A stretch of DNA of 32,461 nucleotides, taken from NCBI RefSeq assembly GCF_010015475.1, contig NZ_SSNI01000053.1, positions 1-32,461 on the forward strand, written 5' to 3'. This stretch comes from Pontibacter pamirensis. GTDB lineage: Bacteria; Bacteroidota; Bacteroidia; Cytophagales; Hymenobacteraceae. The first letter of the stretch is position 1. Each line of letters begins with the position of its first letter. Positions 16,758 through 23,667 of this stretch are shown one piece after another. Made by a program: the position numbers and the translations under genes. A model generated the notes under the pieces. It was not told the origin of the DNA. It searched no databases and saw only the letters and a list, made by a program, of their open reading frames with translations.

Positions 16758-16765
16758 TACTTTTG
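16758..16765 (+). promoter_or_regulatory. -7 promoter box for the lipoprotein gene inside the nuo cluster
   Basis: TACTTTTG matches TAnnTTTG exactly, 44 bases before the start codon at 16810. The -33 region is not clear. It points away from the nuoK promoter, so the two promoters are divergent within 230 bases. Confidence 0.4.
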
Positions 16766-16809
16766 CAGCCTGTTTCCGTAGCTAAGGGTGAAGCTGCACG
16801 ATTTAAACT

Positions 16810-17847
16810 ATGAATGTAAAACAGATACTCTATTACACACTTACTATCTTGGCGCTCTCCGCCTGTAAATCTGATCCGCCATCCGTCTCCAGGTTGGCAA
16901 CTGCCGAAGCCCGTATGAAAAATATCCAATTATCAGCCACCGTTCAACAAAGCAAGCTCTACCAGCAGCTGCCTTCTGCCTCCGGAATCGAACTTGTCGG
17001 GAACAGCTACTATGTGGTGGGAGATGACTCTCCTTTCCTGTATGAGCTGGATGAGCAGTATAACCTGATCCAGCGGCACGCGCTTTTTGACACAGCAGAC
17101 TTTGCCACAGGGCGCATTCCGAAAGCGCTGAAACCTGACCTGGAGGGGATGGCGCATTTCAAGTACGGCCGGGATGAAATGCTGCTACTGCTGGGTTCCG
17201 GTGCCAGCACGGCCCGCAACAGGGCCTTTCTGGTGAACATCACAGATGGCATGAAGGTGCAGGAGCTGGACTTCAGCCGTTTATACACTTTTCTGAAGCA
17301 GGTGCTGCGCATTGAAGCCGAAGGCATCCTAAACCTAGAGGGCTTGTCGATGAGTGACACCTATACCTTTATGATGCAGCGCGGCCTTGAAACGGGTACG
17401 AACATGCTGCTACGGTTTGACACGAATGACTTCAAGGGCTTCCTGATGAACAACGATGAGATCCCCCCTGTTGCGGTGTATCATTTTGCACTTCCGGATA
17501 TGGGTGGAGATATGGCTGGGTTTTCCGGGGCCTATGCCCATGAAAACCGTCTTTTTTTCACTGCCTCTGTAGAAAGCACGCAGAGCGCCATTGAAGACGG
17601 AGAAGTGCAAGGGAGTATGTTGGGGATGATTGATTTAAATGCTTTGCCCTATGCCACGGATGCAACAAACCCGCTACAGGTGCCTACGGTGCAGCTAACG
17701 AACCCTGATGGTTCTGTATACAAAGGCAAAGCAGAATCACTGGTGGTGAAAGGCCGTACAGGTGACACCTACAACATGGTAGTAGTATCAGATGATGATT
17801 TAGGCGGTTCGGAGCTGTTAGAGGTGCAGCTGGAGGTGAGGGATTAG
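16810..17847 (+). CDS. Lipoprotein of unknown function, probable beta-propeller, inserted between nuoJ and nuoK
   Basis: This 345-residue protein begins with a lipoprotein signal ending LSAC (Cys19), so it is likely anchored at the envelope. The mature part is rich in short beta-strand patterns such as GIELVGNSYYVVGDDSPFLY, MLLLLGSGAS and HENRLFFTASVES, ending in a strand-like MVVVSDDDLGGSELLEVQLEV. This suggests a beta-propeller like those in the esterase-like or DUF6929-type proteins of Bacteroidota; I am not certain of the family. GSGASTARNRAF may be a conserved loop. It is transcribed against the nuo genes on both sides, has its own promoter box, and shows no sign of a role in complex I. 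Confidence 0.7.
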   Translation: MNVKQILYYTLTILALSACKSDPPSVSRLATAEARMKNIQLSATVQQSKLYQQLPSASGIELVGNSYYVVGDDSPFLYELDEQYNLIQRHALFDTADFATGRIPKALKPDLEGMAHFKYGRDEMLLLLGSGASTARNRAFLVNITDGMKVQELDFSRLYTFLKQVLRIEAEGILNLEGLSMSDTYTFMMQRGLETGTNMLLRFDTNDFKGFLMNNDEIPPVAVYHFALPDMGGDMAGFSGAYAHENRLFFTASVESTQSAIEDGEVQGSMLGMIDLNALPYATDATNPLQVPTVQLTNPDGSVYKGKAESLVVKGRTGDTYNMVVVSDDDLGGSELLEVQLEVRD

Positions 17848-17916
17848 TGGCTTTTAGTTCTGATGAGGTATGAACTGCTAGCTTATTTCAGTTTTGAATG
17901 ATGTCCTCTACCCTTT

Positions 17917-17996
17917 TTTGTCATCCTGTAAGGATCTTGGTAGGAGGGAGGTTAAGCTTTTGCGGCTTGCCCACAAGAACCTTACAAGATGACAAA
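17917..17996. repeat. 80-base palindromic interspersed repeat, copy 1
   Basis: TTTGTCATCCTGTAAGG (17917-17933) is matched in inverted form by CCTTACAAGATGACAAA (17980-17996) with one mismatch. The interior contains TGCGGCTTGCCCACAAGAA. A second copy with the same outer GTCATCCTG-AAGGA and inner TTGCGGCTTGCC-CCAAGA pattern lies at 21373-21454. The size, palindromic ends and intergenic position suggest a REP/MITE-like element. Confidence 0.7.
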
Positions 17997-18047
17997 TAAA
18001 GAAGATAAAAGGTGTTTAGTTTCTAAACAGTACTGAGTCTAAAACAG

Positions 18048-18082
18048 AAGAGCCAGCGCATTTACACTGCGCTGGCTCTTTT
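18048..18082. terminator. Bidirectional terminator between the lipoprotein gene and nuoJ
   Basis: AAGAGCCAGCGCA (18048-18060) pairs perfectly with TGCGCTGGCTCTT (18068-18080) over a 7-base loop, with T-rich sequence after it on the plus strand and a TTCTGTTTTAG tract on the minus strand. It sits 25 bases past the nuoJ stop, and so ends the nuoA-J unit, and it also faces the convergent lipoprotein gene. Confidence 0.7.
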
Positions 18083-18106
18083 GCTTTATATATTTTTTGA
18101 TGCTTC

Positions 18107-18625
18107 TTAAAAATGCTGTTCTCCAGACTCTTTTTTGCCCAACATCACAGCGCCGACCATGGCTACTAAGAAAAGCACAGAGGCTAACTCGAAAGGAAGC
18201 AGGTATTCTGTAAAGAGAACTACACCCAGGCTCTCCACCATACCAATCTGAGAATCATAGGTTTCTGCATTATAACCCGCTATTTCCGTGTCTTTTAAGG
18301 CGGCTATCATCACCACAAAAAGCAAGCCGCCGGCTATTGTGCCTGCTATCTTACTTAGAGTAGAGGTTTTTACTTCTTTCTCTGATTCCTTGCCCATGTT
18401 CAGGAACATAATCACGAACAGGAACAGTACCATGATGGCACCGGCATACACGATGATGTTTACGGCAGCCAGGAACTGTGCATTCAGCAGAATATAGTGG
18501 CCGGAGATGGTAAAGAATGTTATAATCAGGAACAGTACGCTATGTACCGGGTTCTTGGAGATCACGACCATCAGGGCGCAAAGCAGTGTAAGCGAAGCAA
18601 GAAAGAAAAACAGGCTTTCAGACAT
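18107..18625 (-). CDS. nuoJ: NADH-quinone oxidoreductase subunit J
   Basis: This 172-residue membrane subunit of complex I has five hydrophobic helices. The family pattern NPVHSVLFLIITFFTISGHY and LLNAQFLAAVNIIVYAGAIM (a helix with the conserved pi-bulge region and VYAGAI motif) is clear, followed by VLFLFVIMFLN. It is the last gene of the nuoA-J unit, 4 bases after nuoI, and is followed by a terminator instead of nuoK. Confidence 0.95.
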   Translation of the reverse strand: MSESLFFFLASLTLLCALMVVISKNPVHSVLFLIITFFTISGHYILLNAQFLAAVNIIVYAGAIMVLFLFVIMFLNMGKESEKEVKTSTLSKIAGTIAGGLLFVVMIAALKDTEIAGYNAETYDSQIGMVESLGVVLFTEYLLPFELASVLFLVAMVGAVMLGKKESGEQHF

Positions 18626-18629
18626 GGGA

Positions 18630-19139
18630 TTATTTAGTTTCAGTAGTTTTTAACGGCTCTACCAGGCGGTCTTTGCCATAAATAAATTCATCGCGCTCGT
18701 AGCGGGCAGGAGCCAGTTTATCGTCCTGCAGGAAGATAGCGGCTTTCGGGCAGGCTTCCTCGCAAAGTCCGCAGAAGATGCAGCGCAGCATGTTTACCTC
18801 GTAGGTTACAGCATACTTCTCTTCGCGGTACAGGTGCTCTTCACCTGCCTTACGCTCTCCGGATGTCATGGTGATGGCTTCTGCAGGGCAGGCCACAGCA
18901 CATAGTCCACAGGCCGTGCAGCGTTCCGCGCCTTTCTCATCACGCTTCAGCACATGCAGGCCGCGCCATACCTCACTGCGCTCTCGCGTCTGCTCCGGGT
19001 ACTGTACAGTGGCTTTCTTTTTGAAGAAGTGTTTCAGGGTGATGCCAAGGCCTTGCGCAATAGCAGGCAGGTACGCGCGCTCTGCGAACGTCATCGGCAG
19101 CTTCTCTACGTTCTTCCTTCTATTTGATAATGGTTCCAT
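18630..19139 (-). CDS. nuoI: NADH-quinone oxidoreductase subunit I (2x 4Fe-4S)
   Basis: This 169-residue peripheral subunit carries clusters N6a and N6b that pass electrons to N2. Two ferredoxin motifs are visible: C74-X2-C77-X2-C80-X3-C84 (CTACGLCAVACP) and C120-X2-C123-X2-C126-X3-C130 (CIFCGLCEEACP). The N-terminal helix GLGITLKHFFKKKATVQYPE (30-49) is the usual membrane-facing segment. The start ATG (19139-19137) is preceded, one base upstream, by two perfect tandem copies of a heptamer. It lies 84 bases after nuoH and 4 bases before nuoJ. Confidence 0.96.
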   Translation of the reverse strand: MEPLSNRRKNVEKLPMTFAERAYLPAIAQGLGITLKHFFKKKATVQYPEQTRERSEVWRGLHVLKRDEKGAERCTACGLCAVACPAEAITMTSGERKAGEEHLYREEKYAVTYEVNMLRCIFCGLCEEACPKAAIFLQDDKLAPARYERDEFIYGKDRLVEPLKTTETK

Positions 19140-19140
19140 T

Positions 19141-19154
19141 TCTTATGTCTTATG
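19141..19154 (-). repeat. Two tandem heptamers directly before nuoI
   Basis: On the minus strand CATAAGA CATAAGA ends one base before the nuoI ATG. It is a perfect duplication of 7 bases. Comparable heptamer runs precede nuoG and nuoE. Confidence 0.5.
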
Positions 19155-19223
19155 ATTGTCGTCATATGTGTCTCCTGCTTTAACAGAGAGACTGTTGACA
19201 ACATTCAATTTCGGTACTATAGT

Positions 19224-20291
19224 TTAAAATAAATAGTCTTTCAGTAGAATGCCACCGCCTGTCAGTACAATGTTCAGGATAGCAAGCGGAATCAGTATTT
19301 GCCAGCCCAGCTTCATCAACTGGTCGTAGCGGAAGCGTGGCAGCGTCCAGCGTACCCACATAAAGAAGAAGATGAACAGGAATATTTTCAGGAACATCAC
19401 GCCCACCCCAAGCATGGTGACAATGTTATTAGCTGTAACTGCGCTTTCTGTTACATTGGTTAACCAAACCTGTAGCTCCGCCATAAAGGGGAAGTTGTAT
19501 GCCCCGAAGTAAAGCGTTGTCATTACAGCTGATACCACAAAAATATTGATATATTCCGCAAACAGGTACATGCCCAGTTTCATGGAGCCATACTCTGTAT
19601 GGTAACCGCCAATCAATTCGGCCTCACTTTCCGGCAAGTCGAAAGGCGTGCGGTTTGTCTCGGCAAAGGCACATACAAGGAAAATAATAAAGCCCAGGGG
19701 CTGGTACCAGATGTTCCAGTTGAAGCCTGCCTGCTGCGCTGCAATCTCACGAAGTGAGAGTGAGCCGCTCAGCATCAGCACCGCTATCAGCGAAAGACCC
19801 ATGGCCAGTTCATAGCTGATGTTCTGAGATGCAGCGCGTATAGCGCCTAACAAAGAAAACTTGTTGTTGGAAGCCCAGCCGCCAATCATCAGCCCGTACA
19901 CACCCAGCGAAACGACACCGAATATATAAAGTACTCCAATGTTTACCTCAATCGCCTGCAGAAACAACTCACGCCCGCCTACTATTAACATATCACCAAA
20001 AGGTATAACCGCACTGGACATGGTAGCGACCAGCATGGCAATGCCCGGGCCTATAACAAACAGCATCTTGCTGGATTTAGCAGGTATAAAGTCCTCTTTG
20101 AAGAACAGTTTACCTGCATCCGCCAGCGGCTGCAGCAAGCCTGCAGGACCTGCGCGGTTCGGGCCCACGCGGTCCTGGATAAAAGCTGCTATCTTACGCT
20201 CGAAGTAGGTGGAGTATGTCGCTATCAACAGCGTGATACCGAAAATCACCAGAATGTAAATTCCTGTATATAGTAGGTCTACGGACTCCAT
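19224..20291 (-). CDS. nuoH: NADH-quinone oxidoreductase subunit H
   Basis: This 355-residue membrane subunit forms the quinone-binding cavity and links the two arms of complex I. The typical RKIAAFIQDRVGPNRAGP loop near 32-49, ETNRTPFDLPESEAELIGGY with its conserved acidic run, and TEYGSMKLGMYLFAEYIN are present, with about eight hydrophobic helices. The C-terminal RFRYDQLMKLGWQILIP segment is also family-like. The start is 3 bases after the nuoG stop, so the two are probably translationally coupled. Confidence 0.97.
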   Translation of the reverse strand: MESVDLLYTGIYILVIFGITLLIATYSTYFERKIAAFIQDRVGPNRAGPAGLLQPLADAGKLFFKEDFIPAKSSKMLFVIGPGIAMLVATMSSAVIPFGDMLIVGGRELFLQAIEVNIGVLYIFGVVSLGVYGLMIGGWASNNKFSLLGAIRAASQNISYELAMGLSLIAVLMLSGSLSLREIAAQQAGFNWNIWYQPLGFIIFLVCAFAETNRTPFDLPESEAELIGGYHTEYGSMKLGMYLFAEYINIFVVSAVMTTLYFGAYNFPFMAELQVWLTNVTESAVTANNIVTMLGVGVMFLKIFLFIFFFMWVRWTLPRFRYDQLMKLGWQILIPLAILNIVLTGGGILLKDYLF

Positions 20292-20294
20292 ATG

Positions 20295-21275
20295 TTATTC
20301 CTGGGGCAGGTTCTTCTTAGTGGACACTGGTAAGTTTGGTACAATCGGCACGTTCAGGACTGGCAGCTCATAATGATTTGCCGAGATAACAGAAGAACGG
20401 TCAATATGGCGCGGACCTTCAATTGTCCAGTCGCTCGTTTCTTTTTTATCGAAACGGCAGGTGTTGCAGATAAACTCCTCTACCTCGTTATACTGGTCTT
20501 TGCGGGCTGTTACACGCAATACTTCCTCGCCACGCGTCCAGAGCGTTACTTTTCCGGAGCAGGTAGGGCAGTCGCGGTGCGCATCGAGCGGCTTCGTGAA
20601 CCATACCCGATTCTTGAAGCGCCACGTTTTGTCTGTCAGCGCGCCTACCGGGCACACGTCAATCACGTTTCCGGAGAAGTCGTTGTCGATTACATTCTCA
20701 ATGTATGTCCCGATTTCGGCTGCGTCGCCACGGCCTAATACGCCGTGCACACGCTTCTCTGTGATCTGGTCAGCTGTATACACACAGCGGTAGCACAGGA
20801 TGCAACGCGTCATGTGCAGCTGAATGTATGGGCCCAGGTCTACTTTATTGAACGTGCGGCGCTCTTCTTCGAAGCGCTGTGCGCTCACGCCGTGCTCATA
20901 AGAAAGGTCCTGCAGGTTACATTCACCGGCCTGGTCGCAGATTGGGCAATCCAGTGGGTGGTTGATCAGCAGCATTTCCACAATGCTCTTGCGGGCATTC
21001 AGTACTTCTTCGTTTGTTGTATTCTCTACCACCATACCGTCCTGCACATGCGTGATGCACGAGGCAACCAGCTTTGGCATAGGACGAGTATCTTTGGCAG
21101 AACCTTGTGTTACTTTTACCAGGCATACGCGGCACTTACCGCCACTGCCCTTCAACGGACCATAATAACACATGGCAGGCGGCACTATTTTGCCACCGAT
21201 TTTTCTTGCGGCCTGCAGAATGGTAGTTCCATCTTCTACCTCTATCTCAATGCCGTCAATTGTTACTTTAGCCAT
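20295..21275 (-). CDS. nuoG: Short NADH-quinone oxidoreductase subunit G (2Fe-2S/4Fe-4S protein without molybdopterin-like domain)
   Basis: The protein from ATG 21275 has 326 residues, far below the roughly 700-900 of classical NuoG. The 2Fe-2S N1b ligands are Cys36, 48, 51 and 73; N5 ligands are His106 and Cys110, 113, 119; N4 ligands are Cys158, 161, 164 and 208. Then comes C236-X2-C239-X30-C270-X2-C273, a four-cysteine group in the place of the N7 site but with different spacing. The molybdopterin-oxidoreductase-like domain is absent. The short form appears common in this phylum. A longer start (MCCSFLTRK..., 21335) would translate the tandem heptamers and a basic leader without family features, so I reject it. 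It is spaced 232 bases from nuoF. Confidence 0.9.
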   Translation of the reverse strand: MAKVTIDGIEIEVEDGTTILQAARKIGGKIVPPAMCYYGPLKGSGGKCRVCLVKVTQGSAKDTRPMPKLVASCITHVQDGMVVENTTNEEVLNARKSIVEMLLINHPLDCPICDQAGECNLQDLSYEHGVSAQRFEEERRTFNKVDLGPYIQLHMTRCILCYRCVYTADQITEKRVHGVLGRGDAAEIGTYIENVIDNDFSGNVIDVCPVGALTDKTWRFKNRVWFTKPLDAHRDCPTCSGKVTLWTRGEEVLRVTARKDQYNEVEEFICNTCRFDKKETSDWTIEGPRHIDRSSVISANHYELPVLNVPIVPNLPVSTKKNLPQE

Positions 21276-21282
21276 TTTTATA

Positions 21283-21310
21283 TTTCGTTGTTCGTTTTTC
21301 GTTGTTCGTT
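21283..21310 (-). repeat. Four tandem heptamers in the nuoG leader
   Basis: On the minus strand the units read AACGAAC AACGAAA AACGAAC AACGAAA, followed by TATAAAA and then the nuoG ATG at 21275. Equivalently, a 14-base unit is perfectly duplicated. No Shine-Dalgarno sequence is present. Confidence 0.7.
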
Positions 21311-21372
21311 TTCGAGTGAGAAAAGAGCAACACAAACTTATATGCTATACTTATTTCGCTTTTTGTCCTTCA

Positions 21373-21454
21373 TTTTCGTCATCCTGGAAGGAGCCTATAT
21401 CAAAGGTGGTTAGCCCTTGCGGCTTGCCACCAAGATTCTTTCAGAACGACAAAA
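21373..21454. repeat. Palindromic interspersed repeat, copy 2, in the nuoF-nuoG spacer
   Basis: TTTTCGTCATCCTGGAAGGA at 21373 is mirrored by TTCTTTCAGAACGACAAAA (21436-21454) with a few transition mismatches that would still pair as G-U in RNA. Inner parts TTAGCCCTTGCGGCTTGCC and CCAAGATTCTTTC match copy 1 at 17917-17996. This copy lies inside the nuoA-J transcription unit. Confidence 0.65.
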
Positions 21455-21507
21455 AAGAAGAACGTCTATAAAATCGTGTGTCGTGATACGTAAGTCGCAA
21501 TACGATT

Positions 21508-22854
21508 TTACGCTGTTACTGCATCCAGCTGGCCACGGTAAACCGCACCTGGTGCTGTTGCCTCCTTCGGATGTTTAATGTGCCACTCAAACTCATCACG
21601 GAAGTGACGGATGGCGGCGGCAACCGGCCATGCGGCGGCATCGCCTAATGGGCAGATGGTGTTTCCTTCAATCTGCTTGGCAACGCTTACCAGCAGGTCA
21701 ATGTCCTGCTGATGGCCGTGGCCGTACTCGATGCGGTGCAGCACTTTCTCCATCCAGCCTGTACCTTCACGGCATGGGCTGCACTGGCCACACGACTCGT
21801 GGTGGTAGAAGCGGGAGTAGTTCCACGTGTTACGCACGATGCACTGGGCCTCGTCGAACACAATAAAAGCTCCTGAACCCATCATTGAACCCGTTACAAA
21901 GCCACCGTCAGACAATGATTCGTACGTCATCAGGCGCTGCTCTCCTTCGGCTGTTTTCAGAATCAGGTTAGCAGGCAGGATTGGCACAGATGAACCACCC
22001 GGAACAACAGCCTTTAACTGTCTGCCTTTCCAGATACCACCGCAGTACTCGTCAGAGTAAATAAATTCCTCTACCGGCACACCCAGCTCAATTTCATATA
22101 CACCAGGGTTGTTGATATTACCGCTGGCAGAAATCAGCTTGGTTCCCGTGCTGCGCCCGATACCTACTTTGGCATACTCGGCGCCGCTGTTGTTAACGAT
22201 CCACGGAACAGAAGAAATCGTCTCCACGTTGTTTACAACCGTCGGTCTCTGGAAAAGGCCTTTCACCGCTGGAAACGGAGGCTTATTACGTGGGTTACCA
22301 CGCTTGCCTTCCAGAGACTCCAGCAGGGCTGTTTCTTCACCACAGATATAGGCACCACCTCCGGGAGCTACGTGCAGGTCCAGGTCGTAGCCTGAGCCCA
22401 GGATGTTCTTGCCCAGCAAACCGGCAGCGTATGCCTCGGCAATCGCTTTCTCCAGGATGCGCAGGATAAACATCAGTTCTCCGCGGATGTAGATATAAGA
22501 CGTGTTTGCACCCAGCGCATAGCTGGACGTAATCATGCCCTCAATCAGTCCGTGCGGGTTCTTCTCCATGTACCAGCGGTCCTTGAAGGTACCAGGCTCT
22601 GATTCGTCGGCGTTGCAAACTAAGTAGCGCGGAACCCCTTCCGGCTTTGCCAGGAAGCTCCACTTCATACCCGCCGGGAAGCCGGCACCACCACGGCCAC
22701 GCAGGCCCGATGTCTTTACCTCTTCCACCACCTCTTCCGGAGACATCGTTTTCAGGGCTTTCTCTACAGATTTGTAGCCGCCATGCTTACGGTATACCTC
22801 CAGCGTCTCGATGCCGGGTACGTTGATATGTTCGGTTAATATTTTAAGTCCCAT
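21508..22854 (-). CDS. nuoF: NADH-quinone oxidoreductase subunit F (NADH-binding, FMN, 4Fe-4S)
   Basis: This 448-residue subunit of the NADH dehydrogenase module accepts hydride from NADH. Visible are the NADH site GRGGAGF (53-59), the FMN-binding NADESEPGTFKDR (81-93), GAYICGEETALLES (168-180) and the N3 cluster ligands Cys355, Cys358, Cys361 and Cys401 in SCGQCSPCREGTGW and TICPLGDA. Length and start are normal for NuoF. It is set apart from its operon neighbours by 211 bases upstream (from nuoE) and 232 bases downstream (to nuoG), both spacers holding palindromic repeats. Confidence 0.97.
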   Translation of the reverse strand: MGLKILTEHINVPGIETLEVYRKHGGYKSVEKALKTMSPEEVVEEVKTSGLRGRGGAGFPAGMKWSFLAKPEGVPRYLVCNADESEPGTFKDRWYMEKNPHGLIEGMITSSYALGANTSYIYIRGELMFILRILEKAIAEAYAAGLLGKNILGSGYDLDLHVAPGGGAYICGEETALLESLEGKRGNPRNKPPFPAVKGLFQRPTVVNNVETISSVPWIVNNSGAEYAKVGIGRSTGTKLISASGNINNPGVYEIELGVPVEEFIYSDEYCGGIWKGRQLKAVVPGGSSVPILPANLILKTAEGEQRLMTYESLSDGGFVTGSMMGSGAFIVFDEAQCIVRNTWNYSRFYHHESCGQCSPCREGTGWMEKVLHRIEYGHGHQQDIDLLVSVAKQIEGNTICPLGDAAAWPVAAAIRHFRDEFEWHIKHPKEATAPGAVYRGQLDAVTA

Positions 22855-22942
22855 TTTAGCAGGATATATAGCTTAGCAGCGGCTTTTGAGGGCATACTGC
22901 TGGTTGATCATTTTTTTTATATGATGTAAGACTTATTACGCC

Positions 22943-23012
22943 CTTGCTGGTGTTTTCGCCAGCAAGCAATCTGGCCGCTGAAGTTTTAGTTGTTGGTGAA
23001 AACACCAACAAC
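22943..23012. repeat. Pair of inverted REP-like hairpins in the nuoE-nuoF spacer
   Basis: Hairpin A is CTTGCTGGTG (22943-22952), loop TTTT, CGCCAGCAAG (22957-22966), with one G-T wobble. Hairpin B is GTTGTTGGTG (22989-22998), loop AAAA, CACCAACAAC (23003-23012), perfect. Hairpin B read on the minus strand closely matches hairpin A on the plus strand, so they are inverted copies of one unit with a 22-base spacer, as in BIME/REP doublets. Confidence 0.7.
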
Positions 23013-23065
23013 GGTGCGGGACGTTTTCTCGTCTTTTTTCCTTTGTCCTTCTTCTTTTGTCTGGA

Positions 23066-23608
23066 TTACTGTGCCCAGGTTGGTATTTCGTGCTCTTTCT
23101 GGCGCATCATGGCCAGAAACTCGTCTACACGCTCCTCGGAGTCGATGTTCTCGTAGAAGAGCTCGCGCACCTGTAGCATGGGGCCTGTTCCGCAGGAAGC
23201 AAGGCATTCCACCGGCTTTAGGGTGAACATACCATCGGCAGTCGTTTCGCCTTCTTCAATGTTCAACTTGCGCTTCAGCGTGTCGATTAGCTCATCGGAA
23301 CCACGCAGCGCGCAAGGGCCTGTGCGGCATACTTCCAACACGTGCTTGCCAACCGGCTTCAGGTTAAACATGGTATAGAAGGTAGCTACCTCATATACCT
23401 CAATCGGCTGTATGTCCAGAATTTCCGCGATCTTGTCCATCACCTCAGGGCTAACCCAGCCGCCAAACTCAGCCTGCGCAATGTGCAGGATAGGCAGCAG
23501 GGCAGACTTATGGCGATCTTCAGGGTAATGGCTGATGTAGCGCTGCATTTCGGCCATGGCCGCATCAGAAAACTTTACTTCGTTTATAGTCTCTGCCATT
23601 GTATTCAT
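23066..23608 (-). CDS. nuoE: NADH-quinone oxidoreductase subunit E (2Fe-2S)
   Basis: This 180-residue thioredoxin-fold subunit carries cluster N1a. The ligands are Cys94 and Cys99 in CRTGPC, and Cys135 and Cys139 in CLASC. VYEVATFYTMFNLKPVGKH (71-89) is typical. The start may be the ATG at 23608 or the one three codons later (23599, MAETINE); the heptamer repeats run directly into the first. It lies 59 bases after nuoD, with a long hairpin between them. Confidence 0.96.
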   Translation of the reverse strand: MNTMAETINEVKFSDAAMAEMQRYISHYPEDRHKSALLPILHIAQAEFGGWVSPEVMDKIAEILDIQPIEVYEVATFYTMFNLKPVGKHVLEVCRTGPCALRGSDELIDTLKRKLNIEEGETTADGMFTLKPVECLASCGTGPMLQVRELFYENIDSEERVDEFLAMMRQKEHEIPTWAQ

Positions 23609-23629
23609 TTATCATTTATCAACTATCAA
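23609..23629 (-). repeat. Three tandem heptamers directly before nuoE
   Basis: On the minus strand the units read TTGATAG TTGATAA ATGATAA, followed immediately by the nuoE ATG at 23608. They share the form WTGATAR. The first two units also form part of the hairpin at 23616-23656. Confidence 0.55.
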
Positions 23630-23656
23630 GGAACAATGCGTACTGATAATTGATAA
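23616..23656. promoter_or_regulatory. Hairpin in the nuoD-nuoE spacer
   Basis: TTATCAACTATCA (23616-23628) and TGATAATTGATAA (23644-23656) form a 13-base inverted repeat with one mismatch (G-U in the minus-strand RNA) around a 15-base loop. It ends 8 bases before the nuoE ATG and has no T tract, so it is more likely an mRNA processing or translation-control element, or a repeat, than a terminator. Confidence 0.5.
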
Positions 23657-23667
23657 CTTTTCTTTGA

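Noticed and set aside
21276..21335. Longer N-terminus for nuoG starting at 21335
   Set aside because: The extra 20 residues are basic, translate the heptamer repeats, and precede the well-conserved MAKVTIDG start.
20745..21413. 222-codon open frame on the plus strand
   Set aside because: It is antisense to nuoG and its leader, crosses the heptamer repeat, and shows no family signature.
22943..23012. CRISPR-like repeat array in the nuoE-nuoF spacer
   Set aside because: There are only two units, they are inverted, and there is no regular spacer series or cas gene in the window.
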